DNA of 64,000 nt. It comes from Nonomuraea montanisoli (GTDB lineage: Bacteria; Actinomycetota; Actinomycetes; Streptosporangiales; Streptosporangiaceae). Location: contig NZ_JABWGN010000018.1 in assembly GCF_013363975.1 (NCBI RefSeq), positions 62,001 through 126,000 of the forward strand, read 5' to 3'. Every line of letters starts with the position of its first letter. The stretch's first letter is position 1. The translations under genes and the position numbers were made by a program. Positions 42,636 to 51,205 of the stretch are shown here, in pieces. Under the pieces are notes generated by a model. The model saw nothing but the letters and a program-made list of their open reading frames with translations. It searched no databases and had not been told where the DNA came from.

Positions 42636-45600
42636 ATGACAAGTTCGCCGCGATCACCTTTTCCCGTCGACGAACTGGTGCGCTCCGTGCGCCTCGAGAT
42701 CGCCGCGGAGCTGCGCGGGGACGGTGACGGAGAGAAGCTCACCCTCACCGAGGGACGCAGGATCGGCGGCAACCATGCAGCGCGGGAGTATCTCTTCTTC
42801 TGCAAGGCGTGGAAGGACGCCTTCGCCGGCGACAGGCTGCTGATCCGGCCGTCCCGATCGCGGGGGGAGTGGGGGCGGGCCGAAGTGACCCGCATGCCGG
42901 ACGGCAAGGTCAAGGTACGCACGTCCGCTGATCTCGGGGACCGGCCCGGCAATGTTCAGCTACGGCAGGACGAGACCGCGGGGCTGGAAGCCCTCATCGA
43001 GCGCCTGGAGTCGGCGGGTGAGCCTGACGGGCCGATGAATGTCACCGCTGCGGGGTGGACGGTCGGCCGGGGGACGCCACGCGTCGAGCGGTGCGCCACG
43101 CCTGAGCGGTTCATCCGCGGCTACGCAGAGCGCGCGCTGAACGACGCGCAACGACGCGCCATCGAGCAAGCCCTGGGCAGCGAGGTCACCTTCGTCTGGG
43201 GGCCACCTGGCACGGGAAAGACCGACGTGGTCAGCTGCATCGTCGAGGGGTGCTACCGCCAGGGGCTCCGGGTGCTCTTCGTGGCTCCCACAAAGGGTCG
43301 CGGTCGACCAGGCACTGGAGCGCATCTGTGCCCTCCTCGCGGAAGAGGAGCGATTCGACGTGGGCCTCGTGCAGCGTGCCGGCGACATCGATCTCCCTCG
43401 GCTGGCCGCTCGTTTCGGCGAGCAGATCGACACAGAGCGGATCGTGGCGCGCGTGTCCGCTGCATTCACCGGCCGGCTCGCCGCCGTTCAGGAACGACTG
43501 GCCATGGTGCAGCGAGACCTCGATCTCCACGAGGAGGCGAGGAGCGCCGGCGACCGGTTACGGCAGGCCCGCGCAAGGCGTGATGAGGCCGTCCGTCAGG
43601 TCAAGGTTCTCCAACGGCACATGGGAGAGCTGCATGGCGCGGTCAGCGACATCGAACAGGAGATGTGCGGCATCGGCACCCCGTCCGGCCTGTTCGCGAA
43701 GAGGAAGCAGGCCAAGCTGGACGCCCTCGATCGCATGCTGTGGCAGCGCCGTGACGAGGTCATCCTGCTCGACCGGCGTCTCGCCCTGGCCGTGACGGAG
43801 CAGCACCGGCACGCGGGCGACGTGAGCACGCTCGAACAGTATCTGGCGGTCCTGGGCCAACGGCTACGCGGAGTCGCAGCCCTCGGGGACCTGCGGGAGG
43901 AGGCCGACGGGTTGCGCCGTGAGGCGACGGCTCTGGAGCAGGAGTTGCGGAAGGTCGCCGACGTGGTGCGGAGCAACTGCCAGGTGATGGGCACGACGGT
44001 TGCCAGAGCAGTGCAGTCCCGCAAACTGCTCGACACGATCGACGTAGTGATCATCGACGAGGCCGGGATGGTCAACACGCCCTCGGCCTGGTGCGCCGCA
44101 GGGCTGGCCGCTCGAAGGGTGGTCATCGCCGGCGACTTCCGACAGCTTCCCGCGGTCACGAAGGCGAGCGGTGATCGGCGAGCTTCCGACGGGGACAGAC
44201 AGCACGCCGCTCGATGGATGGACAGCGACCCCTTCGCCACGGCGGGGTTGGTGGACTCGACCGGCACGGCGCGCCGGGGCGATCGCCGCATGGTATGCCT
44301 CGACACGCAATACCGCATGCGTCCCGCGATCTGCGAGATCGTCAACACCGTCGCCTATCCGGACTCGCCCCTGCGGACCGGTCGCGATGATCTCAGCCGG
44401 CTTCCGGTGTCCGCCCTGCTCGAAAGCCCTCTGGTCCTCGTGGACACGACGCCCCGTCGTCTGCCGGACCCCACGTCACGTTCCAGTTCGCACACCACCA
44501 ACGCCGTCCACGAGGCCGTGGTCCACGAGCTCATCCGAGGCTTGCAGTTCGACGACGTCCTGCCCGCGCGAAAGTGGACCGACCTTCCGGCGGGGCAGAA
44601 GCCGACCGATCGTCTCGCAGTGATCGCGCCGTACAAGGCTCAGGTGAAGGCGCTGCGCGAAAGTCTCGCCTACCGGTTCGGCGAGCCGTACGAGGGCCTG
44701 ATCGACACCGTTCATCGCTTCCAGGGAAGCCAGCGTCCCCTCGTGATCATCGATACGGTGGCCGGCGCGGGCCGGAAGCTCGGGTATTTCTATGACCACC
44801 TGGGCCTGTCGTCGTCCACCTGCAGGCTGCTCAACGTGGCGCTGAGCCGGGCCCAGGATCATCTTGTCGTCGTCGCCGACATCGAGTTCCTGCGCAGCAG
44901 GCTCAATCCCGTCAGTGAAGCGGCCCGCATGTTGACGTTCCTGGAACGGCGCGCCCGCAGACTGTCGGTCGACGACCTGGTGCCGTTCCGCAGCGCGGCC
45001 GACCTCGCGGGCCTGCCGGAGGAGGAGTTGGCCCGTCCCTCGTTCTTCCCTGCCGATGAGGTGCCACGAGCGGTCGCCTGGGACATCGCCCGAGCGCGTC
45101 GCACCATCGAGATCCATTGCGCCTTCCTCGACCCCGTCCCTGTCCGTAAGTGGCTGGGACTCCTCGCTACGCGTATCGGAGACGGTGTTCAGGTCACTGT
45201 GCACACACGCGACCAGAGTGATGATCCACGAAGAAAGGACCTCGTCCGGGAGATGGAGGCCGCCGGCTGCCAGGTCTCCGTGCGTGAGCGCATGCACGAG
45301 AAGCTGTTGATCATCGACGAGACGGTCCTGTGGCACGGATCCCTCAACCTCCTGGCGAACACCGGGCCCACGGACCTGATGATGCGCATCACCGACCCGA
45401 CGTCGTGTCGCCGGGTCCGGCACATCGTCGAGCGTGCCCGCATGGAACGGCCGGTGCGCGTGTGGGGCGGAGGACAGCCCGCAGCCTCTTCGGAAGGCGC
45501 GGCTGTCGCGGCGGGCAGCGTCAAGGATGGACGTCTGTACCTCTACGTGCCCTACGAGCGCAAGGACGAGTTCAAACGCGCGATGCGGAGTGCCGGTGTG

Positions 45601-45696
45601 GAGTACAGGTGGTACGGCGCGGGCAAGCTGTGGCACATCGCGGCCGAGACTCCACGACACCATGTACGGCAATGGCTCCCACCAGGGGATGAATGA
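42636..45696 (+). pseudogene. SF1 helicase-PLD nuclease (type II Mokosh-like), one-base frameshift
   Basis: Two overlapping frames encode one protein of about 1,019 residues. Frame A from the ATG at 42636 (GGGAG upstream) carries the Q-like LNDAQRRAIEQAL and Walker A GPPGTGKT and reaches VLFVAPTK. The run GGG at 43295-43297 has one base too many; removing it continues as VAVDQALERI in frame B. Frame B holds a long coiled coil, Walker B VVIIDEAGM, GDFRQLPAV, QYRMRP, RFQGSQRPLVIID, NVALSRAQ (Upf1-like, COG1112), a PLD motif HEKLLIIDETVLWHGSLN, and a DUF5710-like end (LYLYVPYERKDEFKRA). Helicase plus single PLD motif matches MkoC of Mokosh antiphage systems. Confidence 0.85.
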
Positions 45697-45705
45697 GTCG
45701 GTGGA

Positions 45706-46446
45706 TCACAGGCGGGGCAGGCGGGCGGCGATGCCGTCGAGGACGCAGTCCAGGCCCGCCTCGAACGTGCCCGCCGCGTCCATGTGGCTGGCGTCGCGGA
45801 CGAACCTGGCCACCGTCGGGTAGCGCCCCGTGGCCAGCATCCGGGCGAGGTACGGGTAGGAGGCGTGCTGCCACTGCCGCTCGTCCATGCCGGTGGTCCG
45901 GGCGGCGCGCAGGTCGGCGATCTGCCGTTGGAGCGCCCCGATCACGTAGACGTTCACCGTGCCGACGGCGAGCGCGATCGTGTCGATGTGCTCGAACCCC
46001 GGGGCGCCGTCCAGCGCGGCCAGTGACGCCTCGCCGTGGGCCAGGGCGTGGGGGCCGAGGCTCGGCCGGCCGCTGAGCAGGTCGGTGAGCCACTCGTGCC
46101 GCAGGGCGGCGTCTCTGACGCCGTGGGCGAGGGCGCGCAGGGCGCCGCGCCAGTCGTCGCCGGCGCGCACCGGTGGCGGGATCTCGCCGTACACCGCGTC
46201 GACCATGAGGTCCAGCAGCTCTTCCTTGGTGGACAGGTAGCCGTACAGCCGCATCGGGCCGGCGTCGAGCGCGGCGGCGACCTTGCGCAGCGACACCGCC
46301 TCCAGCCCGTCGGCGTCGGCCAGCTCGATCGCGGCGCGCACGATCCTGTCCCTGCTCAGCGGGCTCGGGGCGGGCCTGCTCGGCGGCTCCGGGCGCTCCC
46401 AGATCAGCGTGGGCTCGCCCTCCCCGGCTTCTCGTCGCGCCGCCAT
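45706..46446 (-). CDS. TetR-family regulator (TetR_C_1 type)
   Basis: A 246-residue regulator. The helix-turn-helix region reads SRDRIVRAAIELADADGLEAVSLRKVAAALDAGPMRLYGYL (in parts), and the C-terminal domain resembles the Tet-repressor class that senses drugs. The ATG at 46446 has GAGGAGG seven bases upstream; the frame is open to 46500. It is divergent from a TetX-like monooxygenase gene, with two matching palindromes in between, so it probably represses that gene. Confidence 0.9.
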   Translation of the reverse strand: MAARREAGEGEPTLIWERPEPPSRPAPSPLSRDRIVRAAIELADADGLEAVSLRKVAAALDAGPMRLYGYLSTKEELLDLMVDAVYGEIPPPVRAGDDWRGALRALAHGVRDAALRHEWLTDLLSGRPSLGPHALAHGEASLAALDGAPGFEHIDTIALAVGTVNVYVIGALQRQIADLRAARTTGMDERQWQHASYPYLARMLATGRYPTVARFVRDASHMDAAGTFEAGLDCVLDGIAARLPRL

Positions 46447-46504
46447 CGTGCCGCCTCCTCTTGCGCGGTGCCGTTCGTACGAGCTTAGAATACGGCACAT
46501 CGAG

Positions 46505-46536
46505 CGATACAGTGTATCGACGTGATACGACGTATC
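46505..46536. promoter_or_regulatory. Twin TetR operators before the monooxygenase gene
   Basis: GATAC-N3-GTATC occurs at 46506-46518 and at 46524-46536, with centres 18 bases apart; the first extends to CGATAC/GTATCG (46505-46519). They lie between the divergent TetR and monooxygenase genes, 24 bases before the latter's start codon. Confidence 0.85.
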
Positions 46537-46559
46537 GAAGCCGCGAGAAGGAGAACCCC

Positions 46560-47705
46560 GTGAACCTGAGCATCGCCATCGTCGGAGGCGGGCCCGGCGG
46601 CCTCACCCTGGCCTGCCTCCTGCGCCTCCACGGCATGGACGCCGTCGTGTACGAGCGCGAACCGTCCCGCGCCGCGCGCGGCCAGGGCGGCATGCTGGAC
46701 TTGCACGTGGACAGCGGCCAGCGCGCCCTGCGCGAGGCCGGGCTGGAGGCGGAGTTCCTCGCCGTCGCCCGCCGCGAGGGCCAGGACCAGCGGCTGCTCG
46801 ACCACACCGGCGCCCTGCTGCTCCAGGAGGACACCCCCGACGACGCCCCGCTCCTCCGCCCCGAGGTCGACCGCGCCGACCTGCGCGACGTCCTGCTCGG
46901 CTCGCTCCCGGAGGACGCCGTCGTGTGGGGGCGGGCGTTCCGGCACGCCGTCCCCCGGCCGGAGGGCGGCCACACGCTGCACTTCGCCGACGGCTCCACG
47001 GCCGTCTGCGACCTGCTGGTCGGCGCGGACGGCGCCTCCTCGCGGGTACGCCCGCTGGTGACCGACGTCCGGCCGTTCCACTTCGGCGTCAACTACGTCG
47101 AGATCGGCATCCCCGACATCGACCGCACGCACCCGGATCTGGCCGCCGTCCTGGGACGCGGCAACTACTGGGTCATGGGCCCCGGCCAGTCCCTGTCCGC
47201 GCAGCGCAACGGCGACGGCCGCGTCCGCGTCTACCTCGGCTTCTACACGCCGGAGGACTGGTTCGCCACCTGCGGCGTCCCCTTCGACGACCCGGCACGC
47301 GCCCGGGCCGCGCTGGCGGAGCTGTTCGCCGGCTGGGCGCCGGACGTGACCGCCCTGATCCGGGCCTGCGACGACTCCGTCATCACGCGCCCGCTCACCA
47401 TGCTGCCGGTCGGCCTGACCTGGCCGACCACGCCCGGTGTCACGCTGATCGGCGACGCCGCCCACCTGATGCCGCCGGCCGGCGAGGGCGTCAACATGGC
47501 CATGCTCGACGCCCTCGAACTCGCCCTGGCCCTCGTCGCCGACCCCGGCGACCCGGCGGCGGCCGTCGCGCGCTACGAGAAGGAGATGTTCGAGCGCACC
47601 GCCCCCGTCGCCGCGCGGTGCGTCCGGGTCACGGAGGTCATGATGGCCCCGGACGGCGCCCAGCGCATTCTCCGCTTCTTCCAGGGACACGGGCTGGGGG
47701 ACTGA
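46560..47705 (+). CDS. FAD-dependent monooxygenase (TetX-like)
   Basis: A 381-residue flavoprotein hydroxylase. The FAD-binding motif IAIVGGGPGGLTLACLL is at the N-terminus, the DG motif is LLVGADGASSRVRPLV, and the GD motif is GVTLIGDAAHLMPPAGEGVN. The order and spacing match the TetX/PHBH group; TetX inactivates tetracyclines, but relatives hydroxylate many aromatics. AAGGAG lies six bases before the GTG. Control by a divergent Tet-repressor-like protein fits a drug-inducible enzyme, which is inference. Confidence 0.9.
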   Translation: MNLSIAIVGGGPGGLTLACLLRLHGMDAVVYEREPSRAARGQGGMLDLHVDSGQRALREAGLEAEFLAVARREGQDQRLLDHTGALLLQEDTPDDAPLLRPEVDRADLRDVLLGSLPEDAVVWGRAFRHAVPRPEGGHTLHFADGSTAVCDLLVGADGASSRVRPLVTDVRPFHFGVNYVEIGIPDIDRTHPDLAAVLGRGNYWVMGPGQSLSAQRNGDGRVRVYLGFYTPEDWFATCGVPFDDPARARAALAELFAGWAPDVTALIRACDDSVITRPLTMLPVGLTWPTTPGVTLIGDAAHLMPPAGEGVNMAMLDALELALALVADPGDPAAAVARYEKEMFERTAPVAARCVRVTEVMMAPDGAQRILRFFQGHGLGD

Positions 47706-47759
47706 CCGCCGCGGTAATCCGGTTGCGGGAGGGGGCGCGGGTTCCGCATCCTCACCAGG

Positions 47760-48449
47760 ATGAACGTCCCCTATCGGCAGATCCGTGCCGTCTACACCGA
47801 CACCACCATCACCGTCTACCAGGCGTACGACCCCGCCATCGCGGAGCCGGCCGTCGCCGCGCGGCGCTTCGTGCCGCCGTTCAAGCGCGAGCGGATGACC
47901 TGGATCAAGCCGTCGTTCCTGTGGATGATGTACCGCTGCGGCTGGGCCACGAAGCCCGGGCAGACGAGGGTCCTGGCCGTCGACATCACGCGCGCCGGGT
48001 TCTCGTGGGCGCTGGAGCACGCCTGCCTGAGCCATCCCGAGCCCGGGGCCGACGCGGCCGAGTGGAAGCGGCGGCTGCGGGCCAGCCCGGTGCGCGTCCA
48101 GTGGGATCCCGAGCGCGACCCGCGCCACCACGCCCTGCCGTACCGGTCGATCCAGGTGGGCCTGTCCGGCGAGGCCGTGACCCGCTACCTCGACGAGTGG
48201 ATCACGGGGATCACCGACGTGACCGGCATGGTCCACGACGTCCACCGGGCCCTGCGCGCCGGCCGGGACGTCACGGACCTGCTGCCCCGCGAGCGCCCGT
48301 ACCCGCTGCCCGCCGACCTGGCCCGGACCGTCGGCGCCACCCCGGACGCTCCGCGCCCAGCAGGAGGCCCGGCAGGAGGCCCGGCAGGAGGCCCGGCAGG
48401 AGGCCCGGCAGAAGACCCGTCAGAAGGCCCGGCAGAAGAGGGCGTGTAG
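47760..48449 (+). CDS. DUF4291 protein
   Basis: A 229-residue protein. DUF4291 signatures are clear: VYQAYDPAIAEPAV, FVPPFKRERMTWIKPSFLWMMYRCGWATKPGQ and the RVQWDPERDPRH motif. Function unknown. The last 35 residues are an AGGP/PAEDPSEGP tail encoded by 12-base tandem repeats. It lies 10 bases upstream of the DUF72 gene. Confidence 0.9.
   Translation: MNVPYRQIRAVYTDTTITVYQAYDPAIAEPAVAARRFVPPFKRERMTWIKPSFLWMMYRCGWATKPGQTRVLAVDITRAGFSWALEHACLSHPEPGADAAEWKRRLRASPVRVQWDPERDPRHHALPYRSIQVGLSGEAVTRYLDEWITGITDVTGMVHDVHRALRAGRDVTDLLPRERPYPLPADLARTVGATPDAPRPAGGPAGGPAGGPAGGPAEDPSEGPAEEGV
48361..48432 (+). repeat. Six 12-bp tandem repeats at the end of the DUF4291 gene
   Basis: The unit CAGGAGGCCCGG is repeated exactly four times from 48361 to 48408, followed by two diverged units to 48432. 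It encodes repeated Ala-Gly-Gly-Pro and related residues. The copies are in frame, so changes in number would alter only the tail length. Confidence 0.9.
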
Positions 48450-48459
48450 CGTCGTCGGC

Positions 48460-49335
48460 ATGCGGCTTCACGTCGGATGCGCCATGTGGACCCACACCCC
48501 GTGGCAGGGGCGCTTCCTGCCGCATCCCCTTCCCCCGTCCGAGCGCCTGCGGGCCTACGCCACCTGGTGCGACGCGGTCGAGGGCAACACCACGTTCTAC
48601 GCGACCCCGTCGCGGAGCACGGTGGAGACGTGGGCGGAGCAGACCGGCCCCGGCTTCCGGTTCGTGGTCAAGCTGCCCAAGCCGATCACGCACGAGCGCC
48701 GCCTCACCGGCGCCGACGAGGAACTGCGCGCGTTCCTCGACGCGGTCGAGCCGCTCGGGCCGCGCGCCCACGCCCTGTGGATCCAGCTTCCGGGCTCGTT
48801 CGGGCCGAACGACGTCGGCGCGCTCGCCGCGTTCCTCCACCGGCTGCCCCCGCACCACCGGTACGCCGTCGAGGTGCGCCACCGCGCCTTCTTCGCCGAC
48901 GCGCGCGCCACGGGCCTGCTGGAGCGGGTCCTCGGCCGGGCCGGAGCCGAGTGGATCCCGTTCGACACCACCGCGTTCTTCGACACCCCGCCCACCAGCG
49001 ACGCCGAGCGCGACGCGTGGATGAAGAAGCCGCGCGTGCCCCGCCGCGCCACCGCGCTCACCGACCGCCCGATCGTCCGCTACCTCGGCCGGGACGACGT
49101 CACCCGCACGGTCGAGGGCTGGCGGCCGTGGGTCGCCACGGTCGCCGGGTGGCTGCGTGAGGGCCGCTCGCCGACGGTGTTCATCCACACCCCGGACAAC
49201 GCCGAGGCCCTGCCGCTGGCCCGGCGCTTCCACGAGGACGTGCGCGCCCTGCTGCCCGGGCTGGAGCCGCTGCCGGAGCCCGTGTCGCCGTCCGACGGCC
49301 AGGTTTCCGACGACGAGCCGCTGACGCTTTTCTGA
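48460..49335 (+). CDS. DUF72 (YecE-like) protein
   Basis: A 291-residue TIM-barrel-like DUF72 protein. The start LHVGCAMWTH, the conserved VEGNTTFYATPSRSTVETWAEQTGPGFRFVVKLPKPITHERRL (in parts), LWIQLPGSFGPN, YAVEVRHRAFF and a closing FIHTPDNAEAL are all family features. Biochemical role unknown. It starts 10 bases after the DUF4291 stop. Confidence 0.92.
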   Translation: MRLHVGCAMWTHTPWQGRFLPHPLPPSERLRAYATWCDAVEGNTTFYATPSRSTVETWAEQTGPGFRFVVKLPKPITHERRLTGADEELRAFLDAVEPLGPRAHALWIQLPGSFGPNDVGALAAFLHRLPPHHRYAVEVRHRAFFADARATGLLERVLGRAGAEWIPFDTTAFFDTPPTSDAERDAWMKKPRVPRRATALTDRPIVRYLGRDDVTRTVEGWRPWVATVAGWLREGRSPTVFIHTPDNAEALPLARRFHEDVRALLPGLEPLPEPVSPSDGQVSDDEPLTLF

Positions 49336-49366
49336 CATACCGCGCGCCCTCTGTCACGATGGGCGG

Positions 49367-50590
49367 GTGACCTCTGACGCCTTAGAGCGCTTGCAGCGGC
49401 TGCACCGGTTCTACCGCGATCCGTACCCGGTGTACGCCGAGGCCCGTCACACGCGCGGCCTGACGTTCGTGCCGGAGCTCGACGCCTGGCTGGTCAGCCG
49501 CCGTGAGGACGTCCGCGAGGTGCTGAGCCACCCCGACCGGTTCTCGTCGGCGGGCGCGCTGCGGCCGGACGTCCTGCCCGGCAGGCGCGCCCTGTCCGAG
49601 CTGGTCAAGGGGTACGGCGGGGCGCAGGCCGTGCTCTCGGCCGACGGTGAGGCGCACCGGCGCCTGCGCAGGCCGCTCACCCGGGGGCTGTCCCCGATGC
49701 GGGTGGCCGCCGCCCTGCCGTTCGTCACCGAACGGGCCGAGGCGCTCGTCGGCGGGTTCGCCGGCGACGGACGGGTCGAGTGGATGGACGCCTACGCCAG
49801 GCCGCTGCCCGCGGAGGTGATCGGCCACCTCCTGGGCCTGGACCCGGCCGACACCCCCGGCGCGATCCACGGCGGGCACCAGGCCGAGGCGCTGCTGTTC
49901 GCCCCGCTGACGGAGGACGAGCAGGTCGAGGCCGCCCAGGAGATCGTGGCCCTGCACCACCTCCTCGACCGGTACGCCCGCGCGCGCAGGGCCGAGCCCC
50001 GCGACGACCTGATCACGGAGATGGTCCGCGGCCTCGCCCCCGGCTCCGGCGAGCTCACGCACGACCAGCGCAGGGAGATCGTCTCCAACGTCCAGAACCT
50101 GCTGCTGGCCGGCCACCTCACCGCCACCGCCCTGCTCGGCTCGGTCGTGCTCAACCTGCTGCGCGACCGGAGCCAGTGGGAGCTGCTGTGCGCGCGGCCG
50201 GAGCTCGTCCCGGCGGCCGTCGAGGAGGCGGTCAGGTTCGACGCCCCGATCCAGGGCTTCCGCCGCACGGTCACCGAGGACGTGACACTCGGCGGCACGC
50301 GGCTGCGCCGGGACGACGTGGTGTTCGTCTCGTACGCCTCGGCCGGCCGCGACGCCGACCCGACCACCCGCCCGGACGCCTTCGACATCACCCGGCCCGC
50401 CGCGCGCCACCTGTCCTTCGGCCACGGCCCGCACGGCTGCCCGGGCTCGCAGCTCGCCAAGGAGCAGGTGCGGATCACGCTGGAGATCCTCATCCGCGAG
50501 CTGCCGGGCCTGCGCCTGGAGCGCCAGGACGTCGCCATGGCCCCCACCCTGATCCACCGCTCCCCGGAGGAGCTGCACCTCGCCTGGTGA
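49367..50590 (+). CDS. Cytochrome P450
   Basis: A 407-residue P450. The I-helix motif is LLAGHLTATAL, where the usual acid-Thr pair is changed to HLTAT; the ExxR is EEAVR; the heme loop is FGHGPHGCPGSQLAKEQV. The altered AGxxT motif (His-Leu in place of Asp/Glu-Thr) may affect oxygen activation. It lies 31 bases after the DUF72 gene. No redox partner adjoins. Confidence 0.92.
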   Translation: MTSDALERLQRLHRFYRDPYPVYAEARHTRGLTFVPELDAWLVSRREDVREVLSHPDRFSSAGALRPDVLPGRRALSELVKGYGGAQAVLSADGEAHRRLRRPLTRGLSPMRVAAALPFVTERAEALVGGFAGDGRVEWMDAYARPLPAEVIGHLLGLDPADTPGAIHGGHQAEALLFAPLTEDEQVEAAQEIVALHHLLDRYARARRAEPRDDLITEMVRGLAPGSGELTHDQRREIVSNVQNLLLAGHLTATALLGSVVLNLLRDRSQWELLCARPELVPAAVEEAVRFDAPIQGFRRTVTEDVTLGGTRLRRDDVVFVSYASAGRDADPTTRPDAFDITRPAARHLSFGHGPHGCPGSQLAKEQVRITLEILIRELPGLRLERQDVAMAPTLIHRSPEELHLAW

Positions 50591-50644
50591 CATGAATTCC
50601 GGGGCCGGGCGGTAATCGGGCGCGCCGCCGAGGGACTACTGGGT

Positions 50645-51205
50645 GTGGACGATCCCCAAGAACGATTCACCGGCCTCTACGACCGCCATCACCGGAGCGT
50701 GCTCGGCTACGCGTTGCTGCGTGCCGACCGCGCCGTGGCGGAGGACGTGGCCAGCGAGACCTTCCTGATCGCCTGGCGGCGGCTGGCCGAGCTGCCCGAA
50801 CCGCCCCTGCCCTGGCTCCTGGGCGTGGCCCGCAACCTGCTGGCCAAACAGCGGGTCTCCCGCGACCGCCGGGAGGCGCTGGTCGGCCGGATCGCGGCTC
50901 TGACCACGGCCAAGGACAACCTGATCTGGGACGTCGCCGAGCACGTCGTGGACCGCGAGACCGCGCTGGCCGTGCTGGCGGCCCTTCCGGAGCAGGACGT
51001 GGAGGCGATGGTCCTCACGACCTGGCACGGGCTGCCGCCCGACCAGGCCGCCGCCGTCATGGGGTGCTCGACCCGTACGTACAACGTGCGGCTCCATCGC
51101 GCCCGCAAGCGCCTGAGCAAGGCCCTCCGGGTGGAGGCGGAGGGCCGGCCCGCGCGGGCCGACCTCCGCTCCACCCACCACGCCCGACTTTCGGAGGAGA
51201 CCTGA
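50645..51205 (+). CDS. ECF-type RNA polymerase sigma factor (module 3)
   Basis: A 186-residue ECF sigma factor. Region 2 includes LRADRAVAEDVASETFLIAWRRL and WLLGVARNLLAKQRVSR; region 4 includes LPPDQAAAVMGCSTRTYNVRLHRARKRLSKAL. It is followed, with stop and start overlapping, by a CU044_5270-like gene, and the operon ends in a strong terminator. Orientation is opposite to modules 1 and 2. Confidence 0.92.
   Translation: MDDPQERFTGLYDRHHRSVLGYALLRADRAVAEDVASETFLIAWRRLAELPEPPLPWLLGVARNLLAKQRVSRDRREALVGRIAALTTAKDNLIWDVAEHVVDRETALAVLAALPEQDVEAMVLTTWHGLPPDQAAAVMGCSTRTYNVRLHRARKRLSKALRVEAEGRPARADLRSTHHARLSEET

Noticed and set aside
46925..49024. 699-codon forward frame spanning three genes
   Set aside because: It crosses intact genes in another frame and has only Arg/Pro/Ala repeats; a shadow.
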